DNA of 64,000 bases from Watersipora subatra (lineage: Eukaryota; Bryozoa; Gymnolaemata; Cheilostomatida; Watersiporidae). Position 1 is the stretch's first letter; the number at the start of each line of letters is the position of its first letter. The notes beneath the pieces were generated by a model, which searched no databases, was not told the DNA's origin, and worked only from the letters and a program-made list of their open reading frames with translations. The stretch is from assembly GCF_963576615.1 (NCBI RefSeq), contig NC_088711.1:18074182-18138181 (forward strand), written 5' to 3'. A program made the translations under genes and the position numbers. Below are positions 1 to 12,925 of this stretch, piece by piece.

Positions 1-810
1 CATTGAACAGGATACAATTTAATCACTGTTTCGAATTATTTATTTTGCTTGTTAATAAAATTGTTTTTCACTAAACTTCAGTTCAGCAATTGTCCGTCAG
101 TTGTAGACTAATATGCATTATCTGATTAGACAGAAAGAGCGAGTTAAGTTCAGATGCTCTTCCTCTCACCTTTAGCAGTCTTCTCTGAGAGTTGAACCTC
201 GGCCTGCTTCTCACAGGTCAGCAGCTCTAGACCACTAGATTAAAGCTGCTCTTTTTCTTTTTGATAAAATACAGAGTTTTTTTGCAAATTATATACTGAT
301 AAATTGTTTTACGTACTGATTTCAGTTTGAACACTTTTTACATAACTATGGACAGTGTAAGACAAACATGTAATGGAGATTTGAAACAAAGCTCTTGAGG
401 TTATATAGAGAGTTGTCTACTACTAAGCAGAAGGAGACAATTTCAAAATATCTGCTAGCAATAGATGCTACTAATGTTACAATATAACTTAAATTTCAAA
501 TTTTTGTTCTTTCATTCCAGTAGTTTTTTAACAAATACTCTAGACAAACAAAACAACAAAGTAACCAGTATGAGTAGAAAGTTTTTATCTCTGATTGGTA
601 CAATTATTGTGACAATTTGCAACATTTTAGTCATCTCATTACAAAATCTTAATTTGCGTCATTTTCATTCATAAAATTGTCTTTTCTGACCTAAACGCCT
701 GTTATCGTTAATGACTAAAAAAATTTTTCACCTTCAAACCTGGGAGAATTTCAATGAAAATCAGATGAAAATTTTTTGGCTGATTGTTTAATTAAAATTT
801 AGGTTCTATA

Positions 811-965
811 GACGGCAAACCCACAGACAAACAAACCCACAGACAAACAAACCCACAGACAAACAAACCCATAGACAAACAAACCCACAGACAAACAAAC
901 CCATAGACAAACAAACCCACAGACAAACATACCCACAGACAAACAAACCCATAGACAAACAAAGC
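811..965. repeat. 16-bp tandem repeat (cccacagacaaacaaa), about 10 copies
   Basis: Near-identical 16-bp units, with cccacagac and cccatagac variants, read through without spacers. The array resembles the 'acagacaaac' tail that often follows the SINE-like elements of this genome. The next such element starts about 50 bp downstream in the opposite orientation. Simple expansion of a SINE tail is a reasonable origin. Confidence 0.9.
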
Positions 966-1019
966 CATATATACATCTATATATCTTATATCTATATATA
1001 TAAATAACAGTATTTGTCT

Positions 1020-1213
1020 TTTTGTTTAACTCTGTGTCCAGTTATAGCAATTAATACATAGCAATGAACAATCTATGCAGCACTGGATTTGATCTCGGGG
1101 CCTCCAGATGTAACGGCGGCTAACTTAATCATTAAGCTACACAGACTACATTCATTAGCGAAATAGTCATTACATTAGTTTCTATTACCTGTGCAACGTC
1201 GGGCATTTGCCAG
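1020..1213 (-). mobile_element. tRNA-derived SINE-like element, reverse copy
   Basis: Read on the minus strand, it begins with a form of the repeated head motif (gcccgacgttgcac). It then has a tRNA-like stretch with box A (TAGCTTAATGA) and box B (GAGATCAAATCC), and ends in the shared tail 'gctataactggacac'. At least four more copies in the window share this order of head, tRNA-like body and tail. The element is non-coding and would depend on LINE machinery supplied elsewhere. Confidence 0.7.
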
Positions 1214-1709
1214 TCTATAAATAAGATGAAATGTTTGTATTTTTGACGCGCGCGTGTGTCCAATGAATAGCGATTAGTTGAAATATTTCAACTGCGAAAA
1301 AAACTATTGGTTATTAAATAGGTTTGGTATTGTTTTTGGCATTGCATTAATTTGACATATTGGAGTTTTGTTACCATTTGTTGTGGGGCTAAAAAGGTTT
1401 AGATCTAACTGCAGTTTTAAGATACACGTGTGTACTTTTTATTATTAATTAATATTGCCTTTTCGCGATTGTTTCTTTTTTAAAAGTTTTTTAAAAGCCT
1501 TGAATTCATTATCAATTTTTTAACTTATCATTTTCAACTTAATTTAATCACCTTCAATTTTATTTTTGGCTTTCAGTTGCATTGACTATTGATATGGATT
1601 TCTTATGTAGCAAGTTCATGAGATTCAGTTTTGTAGTTAGCTAGCCTTGAACCCAAGACTACTGGTTGGTTACCCTGTTCCTGCTGTACACTTCTTTTGC
1701 ACTAACGCT

Positions 1710-1710
1710 A

Positions 1711-1743
<33 letters not shown>
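1710..1743. repeat. (TA)n microsatellite
   Basis: A pure alternating TA tract of about 34 bp. No gene is visible from 1214 to 2734; the rest of that stretch is AT-rich sequence with short AAT-rich runs around 2410-2450. Confidence 0.95.
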
Positions 1744-1747
<4 letters not shown>

Positions 1748-2734
1748 TTATATTTATACACATTAGTAAAAAGAGTGCTCAATGTTAAGAGTAAAAACAG
1801 AGCTGATATAAAACTATGTGTACTAAAAAACAACAAGTTTAGTTAAAACATTTTATTACTTAAAGTTTCGTGCGGTAGACTTGCACTCTTCAGATAAAAT
1901 GTTAAAAATAATAAATATTCTACTAGCAGAATATTTATTTATAATCTTAGGCAAGCTGATAAATTTGTCAAAGTAAAACAGTGATTTCCCGAATTTCCTA
2001 CATTAACATAGCTATAGTTGGCACCTCTTTTCTATGTATAATACTAATTGTGCAGAAAGCAATTCTTTTAGGAATGATTTTAGTGTTACAAAATTAGTTA
2101 CTAAAATCTACTCGACCTCGATTACAACATGAATTGATAGATGCGCAAATTTTTGCTACAAGAAGTAACGAAATATATGAATAACAATATTGGATGCTAT
2201 AACATGTTATAGGTTATGTGATATAAATAGCAATTCTGGACATTACATAGCACATTTTACAGAAATTATAAAGCTTAATAAAGCTAAATCTCAGTTTTCT
2301 ATGGAATTCGAAGTTTTTTAGAGTTATCTTCTCATTAATTGAAGCCACTTAATTAAAGATGTCATTTACTTTAATTTGATTGTTATAGCATCTTATATTA
2401 ACGCCAAAATAATAATAATATTAGTAATAATAATAACAATAATGATATTTAAAACTTGCTGCAGGACAAATAGAGTCTTATTAATTACTTTGCTTTTTAA
2501 TTTTATCAATTTTTCAATTTTTAGACCATTAGAAATGTTATGATCTTATTGCATAATCTATAGTTTATAGTCTATGATCTATAATATAGTATTTAAAGCT
2601 ATATTCTATGTGATCATATTCTATAACACTATGGTCTATTTACCTAGCTTATCCTTAGGCTAGGTAGGTATTTAACGACCTTACCTAGCCTATTTACCTA
2701 CTTAGTCTAATGTACAGCAAACAGTCTGTTAAAT

Positions 2735-5700
2735 TTAGCAGAAACCAGCCCAAATTGAATCATGTAGTCTGACCTTTTTGCGTGGCTTAGCAATGCCTGT
2801 CTTTAACGGTGGGCTGGTTAATTTGGAGTTGTCTGACTCTCTTGTAACCAGTGGCTGCTGAGGCAGCAGCTGTTGAGACAAACGTAGCTGGGTATTGGTG
2901 TTCTTGTGCTGCTCAGCCACTACAGCAGCACATTTCTTTAGCATTTCACTCGCTGACCCAGCTAATGGAAATGAACTGCTAGTGTGATCTGGAGTGCCTG
3001 TAAACAACATTGTGGGAACCTCAAGGCTAACGTTCTAAATTGTCTTCTCTCACACTAATCACCTAAATATTTGTCTCCATTGCTGAATAGAAAGCCTACA
3101 CAGCTAGTCAAGGCTGATTTACATGTTTTACAGCCCCTGAGTGATGGAGCCATTTTAAAAGCATTCACAAAGCCTGTCAATGTTTTGACGAAGCATGCAG
3201 ACGAATCATATTCGGAAAGCGAACAAAATAATCCTACATCATTAGCAGAACGTACAGTCATATTGTTGATATATGTACTGGTTATAATTAGCTGATGTCA
3301 CATGACCTTGCGACAACTGTCCTACATATTGACACTTGGTTTAACCAAACACGTGTGCTTTTGTGATTTAATTATGTCCTGCTTTCTGTTTTCCTATTCA
3401 GTAGTTCAATATACCTGAACATCTTGCTAGACTCACTATAATACTCAAGACTTTTATAGAAATTAAATACTAAAACTCGTCACATATTTGTTGACTGATA
3501 ATATAAAATGTATGGTAAAATGGTAATGAATATGAAGCAGTAAAATTGGTAACTATCATTTATCAATCGAAGCGACACAGCTAAACGGTCAAAGGTCATT
3601 CCTTGGAAAAGTAATTCTTCAGAGGAAAATGTTTTTATTTACTTGTAAAGTTCAGTAGTTCACAGACCAGTAATTTTTAAACTAATCTGCTTCCCAAATT
3701 ATAACTCATGGTTTTACTGACACGCTCTGTTGTATGTGTAATGTTGAGTAGTCAGTCAAAATGCCTCTATTATAAAATAGCATAGTTCATTAGCTACTTG
3801 CCTGTAGCACCTGTTGAAGCTGATACAGGAATCTGAGAGGCAAGCGGCAAAACTTGGTTAGTAGACATACCAATTGGCCGAGAAGACAACTCTACAAAAT
3901 ATATGACTGACTTTTGCAGTCACTTATACAACCCTATAAATAATAATTTTTTAATATACAATGTAAGTGAAAGGTAAAAAACCTTGGGACTGTAAATACA
4001 GCGCCAAGAGTTTGATGTTGGGCAACAAACTCTGTGTGTTTGCCTGTTGCTATTATTATTATTATTATTATTATTATAATAATTATTATAATAATAATAA
4101 TTATTATTATTATTATTGGTGATATCACATTCATTGAAAGTAGATTCTATAAGCTTTAATTCAAAGAACTATCAATTTTGTATGCGTTGTTTACTTCAAA
4201 AAAGATGATCAGGAAAGCTTTTACTCGTTGGTAGATGTGCTCATAACGACGACAGTCCTTTGTCGTAAAGTAGCAGGTGTCTAATAAAATAGTGGCAAAT
4301 GCATTCTTTCTAAAAAACCAAATTTATTACATAAAAATTGTTTCCTCAACCTGGTTAACCTTAGTGGGTGGTCATGTCTACTCAGGCTCAGGCCTGCTAG
4401 CAAAGACTCGGGAGTTGCGAGTACTTGCCTCAAGCTCAAGCTGAAGATTAAGGTTGAGCTGATGAGCAATGAGTCAATATATAGCCAAGTTGCTAGTCCA
4501 AATTATAGAACAATAATAGCTTTTACGAAAGCTTTCATTATTGTACTCTGACAAGATAAATTTAATGAATAATTGATGATTGACCGCCATTTGAACTGTG
4601 CTATCATCGACCTTTATTTTTGCCGCATAAAATAAATAACAAACAAATGATGGTGTAACATATTTTAGGAATTGTGTGGCTGCCTCACTTACCTACTGTA
4701 TCTTTGGTGTCGGCATCTATTTTTGTTATTTTTTAAAAACAAAATTATATAAAATAGATAGTTTCCAAGCAAGCCTAAAGCTGTCTATTTACAGAGTGTA
4801 ACAAAATCGTTCATATTAATCGACTGGTTAGATAATAACACATTTACCACCAGAGAGTATGTATAGTCTGATTTCATGATAAATTGCATACACGTGCATT
4901 GTTAGACCACTAAAGGGATCAGATATGAATCAATGATTTCATTGCCAAGTTCGTTGTACATAACAAAAGTTGTCTTCCGTTGTACATGTGTAGTGAAAAT
5001 GAAGCAATATTATTTTTCCAGACAGCTGTCAATATTGCTTCACTGCGATTCCCTATTTAACTCTGACTACTTGTGTAGACACCAACAACAAAGCGCTCTC
5101 CTACTTCATTTGCCAGTCTTTACTCGATCAATATAACTAGACAAACACTTGAGAACTTGTGATATTTCATTTGTGAGAAGGATGCAGGGCTTAAATGTCT
5201 ACAAACGACATTAAGATGTCACTTTTTGAAATCACGGCTCTTTATAAAGATGTCATAGTTTTATTGGCAGTTATCTTCTCTTTGTTACTTAAAACCTCGA
5301 TTCAATCGACAGATACTCAGTGTTAGCCATTTAGTTAATATTGGTTTTAAGAAGATATTTTCAGTTTGGCATTTTAAAAATATTTAAATGAATTTACCAC
5401 TAAGTCTTACGAAACCGCAATAAAGTTATATGAACAAAAATAAGAACAATCTTGCTTTTAATCTAAACTTAGAAAAAAAAGGTTTTTGCTAGCAGTAGAA
5501 GGATGCCTCAACAACAGAATGAAAGGTTTGCTCCAATTTTCAAGACCAAAATGAAAGCATACAAACATTCAGCAATACTGTTTGTATGCTAGTTGATATT
5601 TGTAGCGCTGGCCTCTGATTAGCTTGCTGATTCTTTCTGGTTCGAACAAAAGTGTAGTGAGTTCATTTACTCATTGAACTGCAGTTTACTTACAGGTAAG

Positions 5701-7749
5701 TACAGTGTTACATAACACGAAGGCAATTAGATGTAACTATTAGATATTCTGGCACATAAGTGTGTAAAGAGTTTGGAATGATTAGAAAAAGTTGAACTTT
5801 CTCTTTGCTCTGAATTGCTCTAATTGCTCTGGACCATAAACAACTAGTAATTAATAACAATGAAATTTTTAAACTGATCATTTGGAGATATAAAGCGCTG
5901 TTTTGCTAAAAAAGGTTTTTTGTTATAGATTAACCAATTTGAAAAGGTCAAGGTGATATAAACATTAGCATAACTTGGGTATAAGACTCCACTAGACAGA
6001 AAAATACCATGTCTTATTTCAAGTATGTGAGCCTATTCTCTTCCAAGATAGGTCAATCTGCATGTAAGATCGGAGCCAATCGTATCTGGCAAAATGTTGG
6101 CCTGCTGCCATTTAACACTTTGTGCACAAATTTTGCAGTTTTTTCCTATATGCTCACTATAACCTCCATCGAAACCACAAAAAACTGCTTTCTTGAGTAC
6201 CTAGTCATATGGCATATCCACGCATGCTCTCATACATAGCTATATTTTAGCAAAGGCAAATACCATGTCACCATTTTTAACTGATCTCCTATCATAAGAT
6301 CCCCTAATAGTAAAGTGAATGCACACACAGCTGCTAGAGTTGTCTTACCAGATCGTTGCTCCCCATTTGCATAGTTTCTCTCCGTATTTTTCTCTTGAAG
6401 ACTTGATGAAATACGTGGTAAATGTAGAACGGTAGAAGTGAGCAGCTTGTCACTAACAGCTCTCACTTTTCCACCTCCACTAGCAAAATCATCGGAGGTC
6501 GTGTTACACTCATCGGTAAGGGTCTGCGAAGAGTAGAGAGATGGGCTGTTGGAATGGGAAGGTATCGAACTCGTCGATATATTTGCCGCTTGCAGCAATG
6601 TCATTGAGCCATCTGGCAAAAATGCAGCGGTTAATTGTCCTTGACCTCTGTTGCTTGGTAACAAGCAACCAAACGTTAGAGGGTTTAAGAGGTAGCTGGT
6701 TAGCTGCTGTTCTAATCCGTGAGTGGTAGAGGGGCTGAGTAAGCTTGTGGAACACACCGTCTTGTTCATAGCTGTAGAAGTCGTGGTCGTGTAGGACTCT
6801 CGCAATAGTTGGATGGAATCTGATTTTTTAAGATCTATAATACAATCAATGCATTCCAGAACTTAAACACATGAATAACTTTTGCGAATCTTCAGACGGT
6901 AGAATTTTAACGTTAAATGATATTGTTGCTATATTTCTATTATTGTAAGAACTTCACTACTGCAGAGGTCTTGTTTTGCACTCACTAACTGAAACCTCCC
7001 AACATAGCTTGATGAATTTTGCTACAAAAGCTGTACACATTTTTGACCTTAGTAATTTACTGGCATCTATCTATTCTTAAGACAGCAAGATGTACCTATT
7101 GTGAAGCATTTAGCTATTCTTAGACAAGCAACAAATGATAAGTGCTAGAGTCGACTTACGGAAACTATAAAAATAATGATTGTTGTATTTACTAAGTTTC
7201 CATCTTAACAGACTGACTCAGAATTCAAAATCTCTGCTTGACTATATATTTAAACATAGTGTGCATATACATATATACGCATATATTTATACATGTGCAT
7301 GTGCATATAGACACATACTAGATTAATGCCCGGCGTTGCACGAGTAATAACAAAGTTTTTGCTCAGAAAATTTATTTTTACTCAACATATACAAAATTTA
7401 CGATACTAACTTTTAAAGGAAGATGCTTTGTTTATTTCTGTGTGTGCTATAAGTGTAACTAACTTTATGCTATATATACATAAGTATACTTATAGCATTT
7501 TAGGTAAGTCTGGGCACATATTTTGCATCTAGTAATTCAACCATTCTAGCTGAAGTGTGAAGCATGCGTAATGTAACTAATCGCCGTAAAAGTTGGCGGG
7601 TGTAAAAAATACATCTATAATTATTCCATAGTATAGTAAGTGGCCGTGTGGTGTAGTGGTTAGTGTGCCTGTCTGCAGAGCCACTGTTTTTGAGTGCGAA
7701 GCGGTCTTCCATTCCTATAACTTTATAACTGAACTCACAACAAACACTT

Positions 7750-7799
<50 letters not shown>

Positions 7800-8594
7800 G
7801 CGTAGGCCCTATGTATATACGCATGTATATATATATTCATATAGATACATGTCTATGTATTTATACGCAGATGCATCCTTGGACTGTACCGCTATATAGC
7901 ATCAGCGTTGGTATTATTTTTTTTATAGTTGAAGATTAGCTGAACGAGAAAGTAAAAACTGTATCATGAAATTATATTAAGGTAACAACCATTTGAATTG
8001 GGAAGGTCTGCATCTGTAGCCAAAGAGGTATTTGAAGAGTTGGCTGTAGATTCCTGCGAGCAGGGCAGAAGAAGCAGCATGGACTGGTCCATGGCCTTCC
8101 CTTACATCTACAGAGTAAAGAACAGAGCTATGTTTTTATATTCTGAATAAACTTTGTCATTAGTTTCAGATACTGCTTCTGCATTGGGTCTTCGCCTGTC
8201 AAATATATGTAAGCAATATTTTTTCTTGCTTTCACAACTTTGCTCATAGCAAAACTGCCAGCACATACTTGAATACTATTCAGAGAACTTCATAGCTGAA
8301 AGATTTATTTAACCAAGCTCTAGCCTAAGAGCTAAAGGAAAGATTAAATTATTAGGGGAATCATTAGTCTACTTGGCAGCGGACAGGCTGTACCACTATA
8401 CACTCCCCTATCACCCACTCGGTCTCTGGCTACTCTCTACTCTCTAGCGTTAAGTTTCCAGGTCACCGCAGTCTCATCTCCTTATCACTCACAGCAACTG
8501 ACCTGAAACCCAAGTTTTATTGGCAAGACCCAGCACACTGGTGTTAACTTAGTGCTTTTTCCTGTGCTAATAACAAACAACTGTGGACCAGAGG
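2735..8594 (-). CDS. Unrecognised Ser/Thr/Gln-rich protein, partial gene, five chained exons
   Basis: I do not recognise this gene. Five open segments on the minus strand are flanked by splice-like sites and their phases chain: 8594-8503 (30 residues, starts SGPQLFVISTGK), 8053-7990 (21 residues, ESTANSSNTS...), 6834-6349 (about 162 residues, includes GQGQLTAAFLPDGSMTLLQA), 3891-3802 (30 residues, Ser/Thr-rich) and 2997-2774 (about 75 residues). The last segment ends in PRKK. It either splices at AAG|GTCAGA or runs on to a stop at 2735. The protein is low-complexity, rich in Ser, Thr, Gln and Leu, and has a basic patch at the end, as in nuclear regulatory scaffolds. No catalytic domain is visible. 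The donor of the fourth exon is either CAG|GCAAGT (a GC-AG intron) or the nearby ACAG|GTGCTA; both keep phase. The 5' end is not located. A SAP130-like corepressor is conceivable from composition and the PRKK patch, but this is weak. Confidence 0.55.
4049..4117. repeat. (ATT)n/(AAT)n microsatellite with a strand switch
   Basis: A run of ATT units changes to AAT units and back near 4075-4105, so the tract can fold on itself. The poly-isoleucine ORF read across it is an artefact of the repeat. Confidence 0.9.
4140..6348. other. Presumed intron of the minus-strand gene, no features
   Basis: This lies between the 3891-3802 and 6834-6349 exons. I see no convincing exon, tandem array or full transposon. 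A short hairpin (agcatacaaac / gtttgtatgct) is present near 5556-5590. The ORFs of 60-76 codons here have no recognisable composition or splice context. Confidence 0.5.
7322..7740 (+). mobile_element. tRNA-derived SINE-like element
   Basis: It starts with the family head 'gcccggcgttgcacgagtaa'. A tRNA-like region follows near 7643-7700 with box A TGGTGTAGTGG. It ends with 'ctataactttataactgaa', matching the tail of the other copies. Box B is degraded. It lies in the intron between the 8053-7990 and 6834-6349 exons of the minus-strand gene. Confidence 0.7.
7750..7797. repeat. (TA)n microsatellite at a SINE tail
   Basis: A pure TA tract of about 46 bp directly after the SINE-like element. It is flanked by further TATA/CATA-rich sequence at 7260-7320 and 7800-7860. 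Confidence 0.95.
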
Positions 8595-8974
8595 CTACAG
8601 ATCTTACTACAGCATGCCTTGGCATGACTCATCTGTTTATCCGTTAAACGCATCAATTGCTTGCCAAGAAAAAATATTTTTAGTGTTTGTAACTGCACTA
8701 CACTTTGTTCTGCCGCCACACAACTTGCTGTCTTGCGTTTGTAGGCAAAGGCTGAGCTCTGCTGCTGTCTGCAGATAGTTATTCTTTGCGCAACAGCGCT
8801 CTGTAACGATTAGTACGGTACTAATCCAGCTCTCTGGCTTTTGGGCACTTCTCCTAGCTACTGTCTTTGATGTTATGTAAGGATTAGTACAACTTTATTT
8901 AGCCAACAACTACAAAAGATTGTTTTTATTAACGCTAGCAGGATTTTTTCATTTTAAAAATATGGTCAGCCTTA

Positions 8975-9190
8975 TATATGACTAGCTCAGATATGCAGCT
9001 GGGTGTTTGGCAGGCTGTTTCTCAGGAACCGGACCGAGTTTTGAAGCCATGTATTTTTAGTGACCTGGCAGAAGGTGGCAGAGCATATGCAAGTTTGGAT
9101 AAAATCCGGCAAAAAATGGAGAAATACAATGTTTATGCAGACTAACAGACAAACGCAATGACAAAGTGAGCTTTGCTAATATAGATAAGT
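8975..9190 (+). repeat. Dispersed repeat family, copy 1
   Basis: This stretch is alignable by eye with 24255-24475. Shared blocks are 'caggaacc', 'gttttgaagcc', 'acctg-c-gaagg', 'gagcatacgca' and a 3' end reading 'gctttgctaatatagata'. Copies are diverged and no ORF is kept. The family is not identified. The recurrence of a 3' end in 'aatatagata' suggests an old non-autonomous retroelement. Confidence 0.6.
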
Positions 9191-12100
9191 TTCTTAGTTC
9201 AATAGGCTACATTATAATTTAGAAATACATATACATGTAGGTGGCCCATAAAAGACAGTTGCTTTAAATAGTTTGTAATAGTGCTTATTGTCAGTTTGAC
9301 CAATGATATACAGCCACCAGGGGCTGGTGGGCTATCATTGGTTTGATTTGACTCATAGTTAGATGATTATTCCATTCTGCCTGTTATTTAAAATCTAAGT
9401 GATCAATGTGCAGTGCATCAAACTTTTTAATCAGTCTTGGTCTCACATGGTTAGCAGTGTCAACCTGTGAGGGGTTGTCTAGACCTGACAAGAGAGCGAC
9501 CTTACCCTATCAAGTAGCATGATGTATAAAAACACAGCGGATGGTCCCAAAATTCCAAATTGATAAAATCAACTACTGCATTGAACGCACTTGAAGTGTT
9601 TGCCCTAGTAGCGCCCATTGAAGGTTTTAGATATAGAAAATGGCTAGCATGTAGATTGCTGACACTGCTGACGATGATGCTTGCTGTCTCTGTAACCAGA
9701 CATAGCCCTAGCTCTAGTCTGCTGAGCATCAAACTCATAAAGTTACCGTTAATGTAAAAGTTGTTGGTATTCTATGGAGAAAAAATCCACACTATCATAT
9801 GCTCAGGTAAAACCATTAGAATGAGAATATTTAAAAATATTCTATTTGTATTTAAACAGTTAGATACAACACTTGCCAGCAGCAAATAACAAGCCTCTAC
9901 TCGATTGGTGGAAAACAGAGGGTGGGACTCTTAAGTAGGAATAGAATCGTTTAGATAAAAGGTGATTTGCAAATTTCATGCGAAGATCTTGACTGTATCA
10001 ACAATTCATTGTGATGTAGAGTTCGTGAGTGAAAAACCAAATAAGACGTGAAGAGAGATGAGTGACATTGGCAGGAAGTTCAGCTCAAGAAGATCTGTAC
10101 ACAGAGATAACCCATGAGTACAAATTGCCCATGAACTGCATTCCTTTACATGTGGCACTCTACAACAAATTCCAATGATATCAAGAGGTCAAAGGAAATG
10201 GGTGCTGTCGGCGAACCCTTGTTGACCTAGAGTCAGCATTATCGCTCAGATGAGTTCGTGTTAGAGCAGAAGATGATAAGAGAAGTGAAACATAACACCT
10301 ACCCTCGTATCAGTGAAAGCCTACACCATTGACCTTCGGCAGCAGTCGAGTCAGCGCACGCGGAGCCGCTAGTACACTAATCAAACATACTAGTTAGTTG
10401 AGAGAGAGGCTACGCTCACTGCAGACGTTTATTATTAGTACAGGTTCAGACCTCCAGTATGTGGTCAGCTTCTGATTGTAAACAGATGAGCCCTGTGAAT
10501 GAAGCCTATTGGCTCACCTGTATATAATGATGCGGCAGCAGTAACAGCGGCAATAACGCATCATCGAAGGACCTCCGCTTATACTGTGAGAAATGAATGA
10601 AGGCGGCGTAAGCGATGTCAGAATCAGAACACTGACAAATTGGATGAGAGTTAACAGATTTTTTGAGCTAATATATTTGGTTTAGCTCCATAATGGTCGT
10701 TTTTTTCATGAAAACAGTTGAGTGTTTCAGAGAGCACAAGTCAGGTCCTCCCACTAACAGAGTGGAAGAAAAAACATTCTTCCTCTACAGATACAATAGC
10801 AATTTTTGAATAAATCTTTCATTGGCCAAAATGTTTTGTTCTATGTATTGCATCTAATTTTCATACCTACAGTGTTTATATATATAGATTAGCATATTTT
10901 ACAGAATTACTTCAACTGGAAACTAGAAGAAATATTTGATTATCAATGGGGACCAGCTTTGTGAAGCTGATTGCCTCTCTGGTGATCAAGAAAAAGCGAA
11001 CATTCCTCAAAAATTGATTTTTGTGCTGTTGCAATCTAATGCTTTCATCACTACAGTAGCATAAGAAAATATTAAAATAATTAATTGAAAGAATACAACT
11101 CAAACCAGATGATGAGAGAATACAACCAAACCATTCTGGCTAGCCTCTGGATGTGCCTCACCAAACACTTCTGAGCGCAGCGGGTGTTTCTTTTTGTCTT
11201 AAACTCAAACTTCACAGCTTATACTTCAAAACTACTGCTGACACAGAAAAGCATTTTGTTCAACAAGTAAAACCTAAGAAGAAAATCTAACAATCGCCAA
11301 ACAGGTGCTAAATTGACCTGTAATGATATAGCTTGGAACTTTACAGATAGATGCCAGAGGTGTGCAGAAAAATTTAGTTATTTGTTTGCACTAACCATGA
11401 GATAACTAGTGCCATCTATTCATGCAGAAGGTTTCATATTTCATTGTTATACAAATGAACCAAAGACAAACTAACCGTATTTGTGTCATTAATACTCCCT
11501 GATCACAGTTGTTATTGTAATCAATTTGCTACCCATTTTCTAGCATTCCACATAACTTTAGGATAGTAAAATTATGCTTCCTTTGACTATGGTTTTTATC
11601 CGTTTCACAGCTCTAATAGCTGCCAGGGGTTATAAGTAGCAATAATGTTAATAGTTTTGATGTGGATCTCTATAATCAACATCTTCAAAGTTGGCGATAG
11701 AGAAAATTTTATGATGGATATTTTAGCTGCCTTGCAACTTTCAAGTGCTGAGCCAATCTAAAATACATAATGATAGTGCTAGAGAATAACCTTCATTCCT
11801 CGATATTTATAATAGAGTCAGACACAATGCAAGTTCTGTTAGGTGATACGTACTTCAAGTATTTTCTCACAGGCCTTTTAAACATAAAACCAGAATTATT
11901 ATGTTAAGGTCATATACATGTATACCTTACTTGTCCACGAAGAAAATAAATTACTACCTGCTGCCATTCTGGTGGTCACAAGAGATCTGAGACAATAATT
12001 TTGAATAAATTATGTTATTACTCCAATACTATATTATTTAAAGCTTTGCCTACATACCAACAGACTATTATAGCGGTTGGTTTATAATAGTCATATAATA

Positions 12101-12925
12101 TAATAATATAATTATAATATAACAATATATTCGATGAATTGAACCATCCAAATATGGCCTACAAGCTTAATTAAGCTGAGTAAAGCGGTAAGATATATAT
12201 TCCAGTCCAGTTTTTAATATTATCACCCCAACAGCCTATTGTCAAGCTGCTACTATTAGATAATCAAAATTATATTACAATAATAGTAATGTGAGCCAAG
12301 CTGAATTACTGTATCTAACACTCAACTCTTAGCAGGTGACCTGTGACTACAACTGGATGGCTTCTAGTCAGAAGGAAAAGAACTTTTGCTTGCTATCAGA
12401 AAATAGGTGAGCGTTTCTCTGGTGATGAAAACTCCTTTGCTATTGAACTTAGAGAGACTAAACCGAGTTTAGTATAATAGTATAACCAAGTTTATAAGAC
12501 ACCACAGAGCAATGGAGACTGTATCATGCACATCTACTGCTTGCAATAAACCAAGTAGAAACCACACTCAAAAAGTTGATAAATAGCAGATGCAGAACTG
12601 ATGACTTAAAGAAAAGAACCTTCAATTTTAATATATTATTCGCTGCTCGAGTTGAAGATATTTTGAAACATCCTCCAACACCATAAGATTCATGCACAAG
12701 AGAAAAGCAGTAAAACAAAAATCATTGTTGTATTAAAAGAAATTATGCACAAATAACATCATGGATTAGGATATTAGGTTGTAGCTGATTGAGCGGGAAA
12801 GCAAAGAGACATGATAACAGTACTATAGATAAACAGCTTAGACAAATCATGAACAGCTAATTAATCAGACAGGGTAAAGGTTCTAAGGCTAAGGATAGAA
12901 GGCTAAAGGTAGAAGGCTAACCACA
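9191..12925. other. Region between the Ser/Thr-rich gene and LRRC40; possible unplaced exons
   Basis: No complete gene could be placed. Three places may be minus-strand exons. One is 9740-9540, open for 70-odd codons (...LVTETASIIVSSVSN...). Another is 10612-10547, a 66-bp segment with a good acceptor (TTTCTCACAG) and donor (CAG|GTGAGC). The third is a GC-richer patch at 10300-10450. None could be chained in phase to the downstream exons, so they are not called. A possible LRRC40 polyadenylation hexamer (ATTAAA, minus strand) sits at 12632-12627, about 290 bp past the stop. Confidence 0.4.

Noticed and set aside
9970-10330. Possible degenerate retroelement coding sequence
   Set aside because: The stretch is less AT-rich than its surroundings, but both strands are broken by stops and no polymerase or integrase motif could be recognised.
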